The notes: generated by a model not told the origin, from the letters alone. A stretch of DNA of 8,493 nt from an uncultured Magnetococcales bacterium (GCA_903913345.1 CAIWLA010000599.1:1-8493), one strand, 5' to 3'. Positions 1-7,284 are shown, counted from the first letter of the stretch. Translations and numbers: made by a program.

Positions 1-598
1 CCTTCTCGCCGATGCGGGCATCCTTGAAATGGATCAAAATTTGCGATGCCTTGGCCGATTTGTTTGCTCGATCCGCCAACTGGGCCGACCTTTCCGCATT
101 GTTGGCCTCCGCCTGCTGGGCGAGCAGTGCGTTCAGTTTTTTCATCTGGTCCGTCTGCATGGCCGTCGTTTCCACTTTCACGATGGCATCGGCAATATTT
201 TTGATGCGGGTCTCGCTTTCGTCGCGGCCCTTTTCCAGTTTGACATAGTGCGCAAAGGCCTTGCCATAGCCCTCCATGGAAACCAATACGGCATCTATCC
301 CGGCTTTGTCCTCTGGAGCAGAGAATTGCTCCCGGTCGACAACGGCCTGTTTTTTGAGTTCTTCCAAGGCTTTGTGATTGGCTTCTACATATTTCACCTC
401 TTTGCGGAGAATAAAATTTTTCTCTGCCTGCATGGCGGTATTGATATGACCAATCAATCCCTCCATGTCCCGACTGTTTTCGAGACGGCCCGCCAGACCG
501 GTCACCCCCTGGTAGCCAACCAGGGCCACAAAAACGGTCAGGAGCAGGACCAGACCAAAACCCAGCCCCAGTTTGATTCCCAGTTTTAAATCTTTCAT
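1..598 (-). CDS. Methyl-accepting chemotaxis protein, N-terminal part (runs off the left edge)
   Basis: The first 199 residues are visible and the frame is still open at the window edge. The start is ATG (MKDLKLGIKLGLGFGL), preceded by an AAGGGG ribosome binding site about 6 bases upstream. Residues 1-9 are short and basic, and residues ~10-30 form one membrane helix. The following ~165 residues are charged and helical with no cysteines, including AEKNFILRKEVKYVEANHKA at 58-77. This is the pattern of the all-helical periplasmic sensor module (HBM-like, four-helix bundle) of chemoreceptors. The second membrane helix, HAMP and signalling domains would lie beyond the edge. Such proteins pass ligand or redox signals to CheA/CheW. 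The ligand cannot be told from this part. A -10-like TATAAC lies at 664-659 on this strand without a clear -35. Receptor class is fairly certain; HBM subtype is less so. Confidence 0.85.
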   Translation of the reverse strand, partial: MKDLKLGIKLGLGFGLVLLLTVFVALVGYQGVTGLAGRLENSRDMEGLIGHINTAMQAEKNFILRKEVKYVEANHKALEELKKQAVVDREQFSAPEDKAGIDAVLVSMEGYGKAFAHYVKLEKGRDESETRIKNIADAIVKVETTAMQTDQMKKLNALLAQQAEANNAERSAQLADRANKSAKASQILIHFKDARIGEK

Positions 599-665
599 TG
601 GTTTCCCCTTCCAAAAATCAACCCATCAGAGAGCCTGTCTGCCCCATTTTCGCCGCCGGTTATAC

Positions 666-821
666 GGCAACTCACGGAAAATAAAGTACCCTCACTTGGG
701 GGCTTCGCCCCCAAACCCCCACCGGGGGGGATGATCCCCCCCGAACCCCCACAATAGTTAAAAAAACTATTAAAAAGAAAGGGGGGGGAGCGGTTGGGTA
801 TAGTATTTCTTGTGAGTTGCC
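666..821. mobile_element. MITE-like element with imperfect terminal inverted repeats
   Basis: The left end GGCAACTCACGGAAAATA (666-683) and the reverse complement of the right end, GGCAACTCACAAGAAATA (821-804), agree at 15 of 18 positions, with the outer 10 identical. The trinucleotide TAC lies directly outside both ends (663-665 and 822-824), as a 3-bp target-site duplication would. The 156-bp interior has no coding frame and carries three nested hairpins. Terminal repeats, duplication, small size and no transposase are the marks of a non-autonomous element moved by a transposase elsewhere in the genome. I cannot name the parent IS family. With only one copy in view the mobility is inferred. 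Confidence 0.5.
696..771. repeat. Triple hairpin cluster with long G/C runs
   Basis: Three perfect palindromes follow one another: TTGGGGGC/GCCCCCAA (696-703 with 707-714, loop TTC); CGGGGGGGAT/ATCCCCCCCG (723-732 with 734-743); and AATAGTT/AACTATT (753-759 with 765-771, loop AAAAA). C5 runs separate them. This layout is like the dispersed REP-type hairpin repeats found many times per genome in some GC-rich bacteria. It sits inside the MITE-like element and may be its cargo or core. A role in transcription termination is possible, but neither strand shows a proper T tract directly after the GC stems. Confidence 0.6.
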
Positions 822-978
822 TACAAGAAAAAACGGGGTGTCAAGGATACATTACACCTGCTGGATGGCAGAGTACACGAAGCGCGGGGGGAAAGTCATC
901 GGGAAAAGTGTGCAGACGATGCGAGGAGGAATGCGGGCTGGGTCGGGATCTGTTTGATCCAGGTCAAGAAGGAGAGGG
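822..978. other. Gene-free spacer
   Basis: I see no convincing coding frame here. The frames present are tiny (8 codons from 931 on plus, 15 codons from about 898 on minus). The only signal is the FNR-type box at 954-967. The sequence has the same GC-rich character as the flanking genes. Confidence 0.5.
954..967. promoter_or_regulatory. FNR/FixK-type box
   Basis: TTGATCCAGGTCAA matches the FNR-family consensus TTGAT-N4-ATCAA at 9 of 10 defined positions. It lies just past the ccoP terminator, and the only downstream gene on either strand is the chemoreceptor, starting 356 bases away on the minus strand. No good -10 is seen at the class II spacing. It could give oxygen control to the chemoreceptor or an unseen small RNA, or be non-functional. 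Confidence 0.4.
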
Positions 979-1009
979 TCCGGGGAGGCGGTTGTTCCGC
1001 CTCCCCGGA
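979..1009 (-). terminator. Terminator hairpin of ccoNOP
   Basis: TCCGGGGAGGCGG (979-991) pairs perfectly over 13 bp with 997-1009 around a TTGTT loop. It lies 7 bp beyond the ccoP stop codon. The bases that follow on the minus strand are pyrimidine-rich (CCCTCTCCTTCTT) rather than a clean U tract, so termination may be partial or the hairpin may mainly protect the mRNA 3' end. Confidence 0.6.
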
Positions 1010-1015
1010 TGGGGA

Positions 1016-1927
1016 CTATTTCCCGCCGCCCAACCCATGCACATAGAGGGCGAGTTGCTTGACCGCCAGGGGATCAAGCTTACGGCCGCCCAGTTCGGGG
1101 GAATCGACTCCCCAGGCGGGCATTTTGCTGGTGCGACCACGGGAGATGGTCTGCACGAGGGTGGCCCGGTCACCGCCATGGAGCCAGATGGCATCGGTCA
1201 GGTTGGGGGCACCGATGTTGTGGTCAATCGGTTGACCCCCGACCGTATCCAGGACGGCACCCCGACCATGATCCCCGTGGCAGATGAAGCATCCGGCATC
1301 CCCCGTGAAGAGTGCCTTGCCCCGTTCGGCGGCCGCCTGGTCGGCGGATCGGTGGGAGAGCGTCAGGACATAATCGGCCAGATCACTGACCTGCTCGGCA
1401 GAAAAGCCCCCCCCGGCCGCTTGCAGATGGGGCGGCATGGTGCCGGATCGACCATTGAAAATGGTCTCATAAATCTCTTTCAGGGTGCCACCATAGAGCC
1501 AGTCATCATCCACCAGGATGGGAAACCCCTTGGTGGTTCCGCTTCCCTCGCTGCCGTGACAGGCAGCACAGTTGTTGGCAAAGAGGGAGCGGCCAGCGGC
1601 CATGGCATAGGCCAGCAACTGGGGCTTGGCGGCAATCTCCTCCAGGGAGGCGGCGGAGAGTTGATCGTCGAAGACCTTCCTCGCCGTCTTGGCGGCATCC
1701 ATATCCTGTTGCAGCTCCTGATACTGGGACCACCCCAACACCCCCTTGGTAAAACCACCCGGAATCGGCCAGGCGGGATAGAGGATCCAGTAGATCACCG
1801 CAAAGACAATCGTGGCATAAAAGCTGTACAACCACCATGTGGGCAGGGGATTGTTGTATTCCTGCAACGGAAACCCCTCTTCATCGTCCCATTGATGCCC
1901 AGTCGTTTCCACCTGTTTGTCCGCCAT
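1016..1927 (-). CDS. ccoP: cbb3-type cytochrome c oxidase subunit III, di-heme CcoP
   Basis: This 303-residue membrane-anchored di-heme c-type cytochrome feeds electrons into the cbb3 oxidase. Residues ~31-50 (WWLYSFYATIVFAVIYWILY) form the N-terminal membrane helix, preceded by the family's N-terminal signature DDEEGFPLQEYNNPLP. Two heme c sites follow: CAACH at 120-124, with M164 in GTMPPH as probable axial ligand, and CFICH at 213-217, with M269 in KMPAWG. The length is normal for the family. I start at the ATG at 1927 because AGGA lies 9 bases upstream; the GTG at 1936 touches that AGGA and is unlikely. It is last in the operon, 37 bp after ccoO. No ccoQ lies in the O-P gap, where it is normally found. 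Confidence 0.96.
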   Translation of the reverse strand: MADKQVETTGHQWDDEEGFPLQEYNNPLPTWWLYSFYATIVFAVIYWILYPAWPIPGGFTKGVLGWSQYQELQQDMDAAKTARKVFDDQLSAASLEEIAAKPQLLAYAMAAGRSLFANNCAACHGSEGSGTTKGFPILVDDDWLYGGTLKEIYETIFNGRSGTMPPHLQAAGGGFSAEQVSDLADYVLTLSHRSADQAAAERGKALFTGDAGCFICHGDHGRGAVLDTVGGQPIDHNIGAPNLTDAIWLHGGDRATLVQTISRGRTSKMPAWGVDSPELGGRKLDPLAVKQLALYVHGLGGGK

Positions 1928-1964
1928 GGAAAGCACTCCTGTCTGCTGAAAATCGGTTCAACCG

Positions 1965-2681
1965 TCAACGGGCCTGTGCCCGATAGGTCGAAAAATCAAT
2001 CTGCCTGCCCAACATTTGCAAATAGGCGACCAGGGCATCCAGTTCCGTGATCCGGTCGGGCTGACCATCAAAATCCTCCTGCGTCACCTTGGCCCCATAC
2101 CGTTCGTGCAATCCCCGGCCATCGGCTGCCGGGTTGGCCTGGGTCTCCAGATCGGCCTTGGCGGCGGCAATGGCGGCATCGCTGTACGGCACACCCAGCT
2201 TTTTCATGACCGCCAGACGGGTGCCAATATCGTCATACGCCAATAGATTTTTCTCCAACCAGGGATAGTTGGGCATGACCGATTCGGGTACCACCGTGCG
2301 TGGACCCCGCATATGGTTCTGGTGCCAGAGATTGGAATATTTGCCCCCCACCCGCGCCAGATCCGGTCCGGTCCGCTTGGACCCCCACTGGAAGGGATGG
2401 TCATACATGCTTTCGGCGGCCAGCGAATAATGACCGTAGCGTTCCACCTCGTCGCGGAAGGGACGGATCATTTGCGAATGGCAGTTGTAGCACCCCTCCC
2501 GGATATAAATATCCCGCCCCTTCAACTCCAGCGGAGTATACGGGCGCACCCCCTCCACCTTTTCAATGGTGCTGTCAATGTAGAAAAGAGGGACAATTTC
2601 CACCAGGGCACCGATGATGGTCACCAGGATGATGCCAATCCCCATGAGGGGAATATTTTTCTCGAAGATTGCGTGATTCAC
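1965..2681 (-). CDS. ccoO: cbb3-type cytochrome c oxidase subunit II, mono-heme CcoO
   Basis: CcoO is the mono-heme c subunit that passes electrons from CcoP to the CcoN heme centres. It has 238 residues: a membrane helix at ~10-34, then a periplasmic domain with heme c motif CYNCH at 64-68 and M136 (SVMPNYPWL) as the second heme ligand. [17 protein letters not shown] and [15 protein letters not shown] are strongly conserved CcoO stretches. The start is GTG at 2681, with AGGGAGAG at good spacing. An ATG 31 codons upstream in the same frame overlaps the end of ccoN and would add a non-conserved extension, so I rejected it. The gene lies 47 bp after ccoN. The C-terminal third (from ~150) is less conserved. 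Confidence 0.96.
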   Translation of the reverse strand: MNHAIFEKNIPLMGIGIILVTIIGALVEIVPLFYIDSTIEKVEGVRPYTPLELKGRDIYIREGCYNCHSQMIRPFRDEVERYGHYSLAAESMYDHPFQWGSKRTGPDLARVGGKYSNLWHQNHMRGPRTVVPESVMPNYPWLEKNLLAYDDIGTRLAVMKKLGVPYSDAAIAAAKADLETQANPAADGRGLHERYGAKVTQEDFDGQPDRITELDALVAYLQMLGRQIDFSTYRAQAR

Positions 2682-2728
2682 CTTAATCTCTCCCTTTAAG
2701 CCGGAACGCACCCACGGACACGAGACCC

Positions 2729-4147
2729 CTACGCCCGAACAGCCACCCGTGGCGCGTGACGAATCGTCATCCACAGGTTATAGGCCATCAGGATCGCGCC
2801 CAGCAGGAAGATCAACCCACCCACTGCTCGAATGAAATAATAGGGGTGCATGGCATGCACCGTCTCGGCAAACGAATAGGTCAGGTTGCCGAACGAGTCA
2901 TAGGCCCGCCACATCAGCCCCTGCATGACGCCCGCAATCCACATGGCCACGATATAAAAGACGATACCAATGGTGGCCATCCAGAAATGGAGGTTGATCA
3001 TGGCCACCGAATGGATGCGGGTATTCCACAGCCGGGGGACCAGGTGATAGAGGGCCGCAAAGGAGACCATCGCCACCCAGCCCAACGCCCCGGAATGGAC
3101 ATGGCCGATGGTCCAGTCGGTATAATGGGAGAGGGCATTGACCGATTTGAGCGACATCACCGGTCCCTCAAAGGTGGACATGCCGTAAAACGACAGGGAT
3201 ATGATAAAAAAGCGCAAAATGGGATCGGTGCGCAGCTTGTGCCAGGCCCCCGACAGGGTCATGATGCCGTTGATCATCCCCCCCCAGGAGGGCAGAATCA
3301 GCATGATGGAAAAGGTGGCCCCCAGAGTGCCCGCCCAATCGGGCAGAGCGGTATAGTGCAAATGGTGGGGACCGGCCCAGATGTAGAGAAAGATCAGCGA
3401 CCAGAAGTGGACGATGGAGAGTCGATAGGAATAGACCGGCCGTTCCGCCTGCTTGGGGACAAAATAATAGACAATCCCCAAAAAGGCCGCCGTCAGGAAA
3501 AATCCCACCGCATTGTGACCATACCACCACTGGATCAGGGCACCCTGCACCCCGGACCAGACCGGATAGGAGTCCACCAGGTTGACAGGCACCTCCAGAT
3601 TGTTGACAATGTGCAAGACGGCCACGGTGATGATAAACGCCAGGAAAAACCAGTTGGCCACATAAATGTGGGGTTCCTTCCGTTTGGCCAGAGTCCCCAC
3701 AAAATTGATCAGATAGGCCACCCAGACCACCGTGATCAGCAGGTCGATGGGCCAGATCGGCTCGGCGTACTCCTTGCCCTGCACCAACCCCAGGGGATAG
3801 GTGATGACCACCAATACCACCACCAGATTCCAGCCCCAAAAGGTGATGGCCGTCAGCAGGTTGGAAAAGAGCCGTGCCTTGCAGGTGCGCTGCACCACAT
3901 AATAACTGGTGGCAAACAGGACCGAACCGCCAAACGCAAAAATGACCGCCGAGGTGTGCAATGGTCGCAGACGCCCGAAGGAGATGTAGGGCAGGTCAAA
4001 ATTCAGGAGGGGAAAGGTCAGCTGCCAGGCGAGCAGATCGCCCACCAGAAACCCCACCAGTCCATAGACCATGGCGGCGATGGAAAACCATTTGACAACG
4101 GTAAAATCATATTTTTCGGATAGATTGACTGGTGGTGGCACGGCCAT
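2729..4147 (-). CDS. ccoN: cbb3-type cytochrome c oxidase catalytic subunit I, CcoN
   Basis: CcoN reduces O2 to water at a heme b3-CuB centre in the inner membrane and pumps protons. It has 472 residues and about 12 membrane helices, normal for the family. All metal ligands are visible: H64 and H351 for low-spin heme b, H349 for heme b3 ([11 protein letters not shown]), and H211, H261 and H262 for CuB ([19 protein letters not shown]). Y255 is in position for the His-Tyr cross-link typical of cbb3 enzymes. E327 in STFEGPVMS marks the proton-input region. These sit 4 residues later than the numbering I recall for the Pseudomonas stutzeri protein. The start ATG follows AAAGGGGAG directly. It is first in the operon, diverging from ccoG. 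Confidence 0.98.
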   Translation of the reverse strand: MAVPPPVNLSEKYDFTVVKWFSIAAMVYGLVGFLVGDLLAWQLTFPLLNFDLPYISFGRLRPLHTSAVIFAFGGSVLFATSYYVVQRTCKARLFSNLLTAITFWGWNLVVVLVVITYPLGLVQGKEYAEPIWPIDLLITVVWVAYLINFVGTLAKRKEPHIYVANWFFLAFIITVAVLHIVNNLEVPVNLVDSYPVWSGVQGALIQWWYGHNAVGFFLTAAFLGIVYYFVPKQAERPVYSYRLSIVHFWSLIFLYIWAGPHHLHYTALPDWAGTLGATFSIMLILPSWGGMINGIMTLSGAWHKLRTDPILRFFIISLSFYGMSTFEGPVMSLKSVNALSHYTDWTIGHVHSGALGWVAMVSFAALYHLVPRLWNTRIHSVAMINLHFWMATIGIVFYIVAMWIAGVMQGLMWRAYDSFGNLTYSFAETVHAMHPYYFIRAVGGLIFLLGAILMAYNLWMTIRHAPRVAVRA

Positions 4148-4325
4148 CTCCCCTTTGCTTGATACGTGATATTAAAAACGGGCGCAGGATACCCCCATCC
4201 CCACTGCTTTCGGACTAAAAATTGCCAAAAAAAAAGGCCTCTGTCAAGTTTATTTTTTGATGAAAAGCAAATTTTGTGTTAGAGTGGTCCCTTCGTTCCA
4301 GGCAACCTTTTTGATCGAGTCTCCC
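4148..4325. promoter_or_regulatory. Divergent control region of ccoNOP and ccoGHQ
   Basis: These 178 bp between the divergent ccoN and ccoG starts must hold both promoters. On the minus strand a perfect TTGACA (4247-4242) points toward ccoN, but at 17 bp it is followed by CAATTT, a poor -10. A TAATAT (4174-4169) nearer ccoN has no -35. On the plus strand no clear -10 is seen. A9 at 4227-4235 is likely bent DNA. Weak core elements are typical of activator-dependent promoters, in line with the FNR-like box in this region. Confidence 0.55.
4257..4270. promoter_or_regulatory. FNR/FixK-like box between ccoN and ccoG
   Basis: TTGATGAAAAGCAA fits TTGAT-N4-ATCAA at 9 of 10 defined positions. It is centred 62 bases before the chosen ccoG start and 116 bases before ccoN. 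FNR, ANR and FixK commonly activate cco operons at low oxygen, so the position makes sense. Against it, no good -10 lies at the class II distance on either side. It also overlaps an alternative upstream ATG of ccoG, which favours the later ccoG start. Confidence 0.35.
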
Positions 4326-5750
4326 ATGTCCCCTGATCCCGCCCTGTATGCCCGGTGGCAAAAGATATACCCTCGTTATCAGTCGGGTTTTTTTCGGAAT
4401 CTCCGTTGGCTGTCCACCCTGATTCTGGTGGGGCTGTATGCCTTTTTGCCCTTTGTCCGTTGGGATCGGGGGGCCGACCTGCCCAATCAGGCGATCCTGT
4501 TCGACCTGCCCGCCCGCAAATTTTATCTCTTTTCGTTGACCATCTGGCCGCAGGAAATTTTTTTACTGGCCTTCGCGTTGATTTTTATGGCCATTGCCCT
4601 CTTCTTTATGACGGCCATCGCCGGTCGGGTCTTTTGTGGTTATTTTTGTTTCCAGACCATCTGGACCGATCTGTTTCTGCAGGTGGAACGGTGGGTGGAG
4701 GGGAGTCGCAAGCGGCGGATGAATCGGGATGTGGAACCCTGGACCTTTGACAGAGGGTGGCGAAAGGGGGTGAAGCATACCCTCTGGCTGCTGATCGGTT
4801 GGTATACGGGAGCCATCTTTACCGCCTATTTTGTGGATGCGCCGACGTTGCTTCCGGCCTTCTGGCACGGGACGGCCCCGTTTGCGGCGTGGTTTACCGC
4901 CGGTTTTCTGACCATGACTACCTATCTGTTCGCCGGTATGGCCCGGGAGCAGGTCTGCATTTTCATGTGTCCCTATGCCCGTTTTCAGGGGGCCATGTAT
5001 GACGAGCATTCGCTGATTGTCGCCTATGATGAGGGGGCGGGGGAGCCGCGTCAGGGCAATCGTCGGGATCGTCAGGCGACCCAGCACCGGGGTGAGCGGG
5101 TTGGCTGGTGCATCGATTGCCACGAGTGTGTCACCGTCTGTCCCACCGGGATCGATATTCGCAATGGTCAGCAGTATGAATGCATCACCTGCGCCGCCTG
5201 TGTCGATGCCTGTGCCTCGGTCCGGGATCGGGTGGGGATGCCCGTCACCCTGATTCGCTACACCTCCTTGAGTGAATTGGGCGGGGGGAAAATTGCCTGG
5301 TTCCGCCCCCGCATTCTGGCCTACAGCGGCCTGATGGTCGCCATGTTGGTGGGAGTGGTGGTCTATTTTGGGGTGCGCACCCCCCTGGAGATGACGGTCA
5401 TCCGCAACCGCCAGCCCATTTTTATCCGCCTGTCGGATGGCGGCATCCAGAACAATTATACCGCTCACATCCTGAACCGAAGCCCCAAACCGCAGCAATA
5501 TGTCTTGCAGGTTGAAGGGTTGGACCACGCCGCGCTCTCCGTGGCGGCCATCTCCCAAAAAACGGCTGAGGGTTGGCCGGTGTTGACAGTGGAGTCCGGG
5601 GAGGTGATGCCCCTGAGCCTTTATTTAAAGCAGACCACCGGACCGGAGCCGATCCAGGAGCAGCAGGCAGTGCGATTTGCCTTGCATGCGGTGGAGAGCG
5701 ACGGGGGGGCCACCGTCTATCACAGTGTCTTTATTCGACCCAAACCATGA
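4326..5750 (+). CDS. ccoG: cbb3 oxidase assembly protein CcoG (4Fe-4S membrane protein, RdxA/FixG family)
   Basis: CcoG is a polytopic ferredoxin-like protein needed for cbb3 oxidase assembly; family members are proposed to reduce Cu(II) for the CuB site. It has 474 residues with membrane helices near 29-44, 70-98, 150-170, 186-205 and 331-349. Two [4Fe-4S] motifs are complete: C262, C265, C268, C272P and C286, C289, C292, C296. Extra cysteines C104/C108 and C211/C215 (CIFMCPYARFQ) are family hallmarks. The C-terminal ~120 residues form a periplasmic beta domain. I chose the ATG at 4326 because family proteins begin near this point (LYARWQKIYPR) and GAG lies 6 bases upstream. The in-frame TTG/ATG at 4257/4260 would add about 23 residues that do not resemble the family. 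It overlaps ccoH by 4 bp. Confidence 0.95.
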   Translation: MSPDPALYARWQKIYPRYQSGFFRNLRWLSTLILVGLYAFLPFVRWDRGADLPNQAILFDLPARKFYLFSLTIWPQEIFLLAFALIFMAIALFFMTAIAGRVFCGYFCFQTIWTDLFLQVERWVEGSRKRRMNRDVEPWTFDRGWRKGVKHTLWLLIGWYTGAIFTAYFVDAPTLLPAFWHGTAPFAAWFTAGFLTMTTYLFAGMAREQVCIFMCPYARFQGAMYDEHSLIVAYDEGAGEPRQGNRRDRQATQHRGERVGWCIDCHECVTVCPTGIDIRNGQQYECITCAACVDACASVRDRVGMPVTLIRYTSLSELGGGKIAWFRPRILAYSGLMVAMLVGVVVYFGVRTPLEMTVIRNRQPIFIRLSDGGIQNNYTAHILNRSPKPQQYVLQVEGLDHAALSVAAISQKTAEGWPVLTVESGEVMPLSLYLKQTTGPEPIQEQQAVRFALHAVESDGGATVYHSVFIRPKP

Positions 5751-6271
5751 ACCAAACCGGGGATCATTCCATGGACACCTCTCTGCCATCCAAACGTATC
5801 GAACCGTTCCTGCTGGGGGTCGGTCTGTTGTTCCTGGTCGTCTTTCTGGTCAACGGGGCCTTTGTCTATTGGGCCTTGCACAGCTTTACCGGTCTGGTGA
5901 CCGACAAGGCCTACGATCAGGGGGTGGCCTTCAACGAGACCATTCAGGCCCAGCAAAAGCAGGATGCCCTGGGCTGGCAGGGGGAGGTGACGACCGTGCT
6001 CCAGTCGGGCCAGTCGGGGTCGGTCCAGTTCACCCTGCGCGACCGCTCTGGCCAGCCGGTATCGGGGGCGCGGGTCACGGGTCTGCTGTTTCGCCCGGTG
6101 CAGGCGGGCATGGATCAACCCTTGATCCTCGCCGAGGGGCAACCGGGGGTCTACCAGGGGACGGTCACCGTTCCCCAGCCGGGACAATGGGAAGTGCGCC
6201 TGGAGGCCACCGCCCCCACCGGCTCTTTTCGCCATGCGCGACGCATTCAAGTTCCCCTCTCTACCCCATAA
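5747..6271 (+). CDS. ccoH: CcoH/FixH-family cbb3 oxidase assembly protein
   Basis: A single-pass membrane protein that stays with the cbb3 complex and stabilises its assembly. It has 174 residues from the ATG that overlaps the ccoG stop (ATGA), implying translational coupling. A start at 5771 (MDTSLPS), with GGGGA 8 bases upstream, is nearly as good and gives 166 residues. The membrane helix spans ~20-44, followed by the FixH signature YDQGVAFNETIQAQQKQDAL then GW at 57-78. The periplasmic part (79-174) is a beta-sandwich-like domain rich in Gly, Pro and Val. Placement after ccoG matches the usual ccoGHIS order, but the copper ATPase ccoI and ccoS do not follow here. Confidence 0.9.
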   Translation: MNQTGDHSMDTSLPSKRIEPFLLGVGLLFLVVFLVNGAFVYWALHSFTGLVTDKAYDQGVAFNETIQAQQKQDALGWQGEVTTVLQSGQSGSVQFTLRDRSGQPVSGARVTGLLFRPVQAGMDQPLILAEGQPGVYQGTVTVPQPGQWEVRLEATAPTGSFRHARRIQVPLSTP

Positions 6272-6284
6272 GCGAGCCAAGCCC

Positions 6285-6440
6285 ATGGACTTTCAGCAGT
6301 GGTATGCCTGGAGCAAAAGTGTCTCCCTGGTGATTTTTTTTGTGCTGTTTGTGGCCATTCTGGCCTGGGTCTACTGGCCGGGCAAGAAAAAAGGGTATGA
6401 CGAGGCGGCCCGCAAAATTTTTGATGAGGAGGAACGGTAG
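6285..6440 (+). CDS. ccoQ: cbb3 oxidase small subunit CcoQ (FixQ)
   Basis: This 51-residue protein has the standard CcoQ build: a short N-terminus, one membrane helix (~12-31, VSLVIFFVLFVAILAWVYW), a basic turn (PGKKKG) and the acidic tail YDEAARKIFDEEER. CcoQ stabilises the interaction of CcoP with the CcoNO core. The start ATG lies 13 bp after the ccoH stop, with a weak GAG 8 bases upstream. A frame extension upstream to 6234 is overlap with ccoH. It normally lies between ccoO and ccoP; here that gap is only 37 bp and empty, so this copy likely serves the oxidase from the divergent operon. No strong terminator is seen in the 26 bp before the convergent gene end. Confidence 0.85.
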   Translation: MDFQQWYAWSKSVSLVIFFVLFVAILAWVYWPGKKKGYDEAARKIFDEEER

Positions 6441-6466
6441 AGGTTGGCGGTGGGTTGCCGTTCTCT

Positions 6467-7273
6467 TCACCCATACCGACCTTCGATATAATCAGCGGTC
6501 TCCGGGCAGGTGGGGGCGAGAAACAGTTGGGCGGTCTCCCCGTGTTCCATCACCCGCCCCATGAGCAAGAAGAGGCACTCGTCACTGGCCCGCCGGGCCT
6601 GGGCCATGTTGTGGGTGACCAGAAGAATGGAGTATTCCCCGCGCAAGGTCCAGAGCAGCTCTTCCACCGCCGCCGTCCCTTTTGGATCCAGGGCGGAACA
6701 GGGTTCATCCTTCAGCAGGACCGCCGGTTTGACCGGCAGCAACCGGGCAATGCAGAGCTTTTGCTGCTCCTCCAGGGAGAGACCTGCCGTGGCCTTTTGG
6801 TGGAGGCGGTCTTTCACCGTGTCCCACAACAAAACCGTGCGCAAAGCGTTCTCGACCAACTCGGCCTCCTCTTGCGGGCTGACTGTCAGGCCGGGATGGC
6901 GATGGAGACGATGGCCGAACAGCACATTGTCAAAGACGGAGATGGGAAGCGGATTGGGCCGTTGGAAGACCATGCCCACCTGTTTGCGCAACGGGGCCAG
7001 GGCCACATCCGGGCCATGAATGTCATGGCCCAGCACCTCAATGGTCCCCTCGATGCGGACAGTGCCCAGCCGTTCGTTGATCCGATCCACGCTGCGCAAG
7101 AGGGTCGATTTGCCACAGCCGGACGGACCGATCAGACTGGTGATGATCCCCTGCTTGATCTCCAGGTTCAGATCGAACATGGCCTGAAAGGCCCCATACC
7201 ACAGACTCAGATGGCGCACCCGCACGGCGGGGGATAAGGGTTCCGACGGGATCGACGGCGATGGAAAATTCAT
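6467..7273 (-). CDS. PstB-like ABC transporter ATPase with divergent signature motif
   Basis: A soluble ABC ATPase of 268 residues that reads like the phosphate importer ATPase PstB: YGAFQA at 26-31, Walker A GPSGCGKST at 49-57, Q-loop GMVFQRPNPLPISVFDNV at 100-117, Walker B VLLKDE at 185-190, then PCSALDP, and H-loop THNMAQA at 220-226. Two departures stand out. The signature LSGGQ is LSLEEQ (165-170), losing both glycines, and a lysine (K188) precedes the Walker B Asp where a hydrophobic residue is usual. No pstS, pstC, pstA or phoU is in view. The start is uncertain: I chose the ATG at 7273, 11 bp after the kinase stop; a GTG at 7315 inside the kinase gene has a better GGAGG site and would add 14 residues. 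GC content (~60% by hand count at 6781-6840) matches the host. Confidence 0.8.
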   Translation of the reverse strand: MNFPSPSIPSEPLSPAVRVRHLSLWYGAFQAMFDLNLEIKQGIITSLIGPSGCGKSTLLRSVDRINERLGTVRIEGTIEVLGHDIHGPDVALAPLRKQVGMVFQRPNPLPISVFDNVLFGHRLHRHPGLTVSPQEEAELVENALRTVLLWDTVKDRLHQKATAGLSLEEQQKLCIARLLPVKPAVLLKDEPCSALDPKGTAAVEELLWTLRGEYSILLVTHNMAQARRASDECLFLLMGRVMEHGETAQLFLAPTCPETADYIEGRYG

Positions 7274-7284
7274 CGAGCATCTTT

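Noticed and set aside
806..830. Hairpin TTTCTTGT/ACAAGAAA with 9-base loop as a terminator
   Set aside because: The stem is AT-rich, no U tract follows on either strand, and it straddles the right border of the MITE-like element. Probably coincidental.
854..898. 15-codon frame MTFPPRFVYSAIQQV on the minus strand
   Set aside because: No ribosome binding site and no supporting context; expected by chance.
794..2050. Long open frame (418 codons) on the plus strand opposite ccoP
   Set aside because: It is antisense to a gene with two intact heme motifs and membrane anchors; its translation is low-complexity Gly/Pro/Arg and matches no family. It is a by-product of GC-rich codon bias.
2756..4123. 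Long open frame (455 codons) on the plus strand opposite ccoN
   Set aside because: The translation is His/Gln/Gly/Asp-rich, the mirror of a membrane protein's codons; ccoN on the other strand has every metal ligand.
4257..4325. Upstream start for ccoG (TTG at 4257 or ATG at 4260)
   Set aside because: It would add about 23 residues unlike the family N-terminus, has no ribosome site and overlaps the FNR-like box.
4563..5558. 331-codon frame on the minus strand opposite ccoG
   Set aside because: Antisense to complete 4Fe-4S motifs; the sequence is Gly/His/Pro-rich with no domain pattern.
6432..6463. Inverted repeat GAACGG/CCGTTC between the convergent ccoQ and ABC gene ends as a bidirectional terminator
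   Set aside because: Only a 6-bp stem with a 20-base loop, and no T tract.
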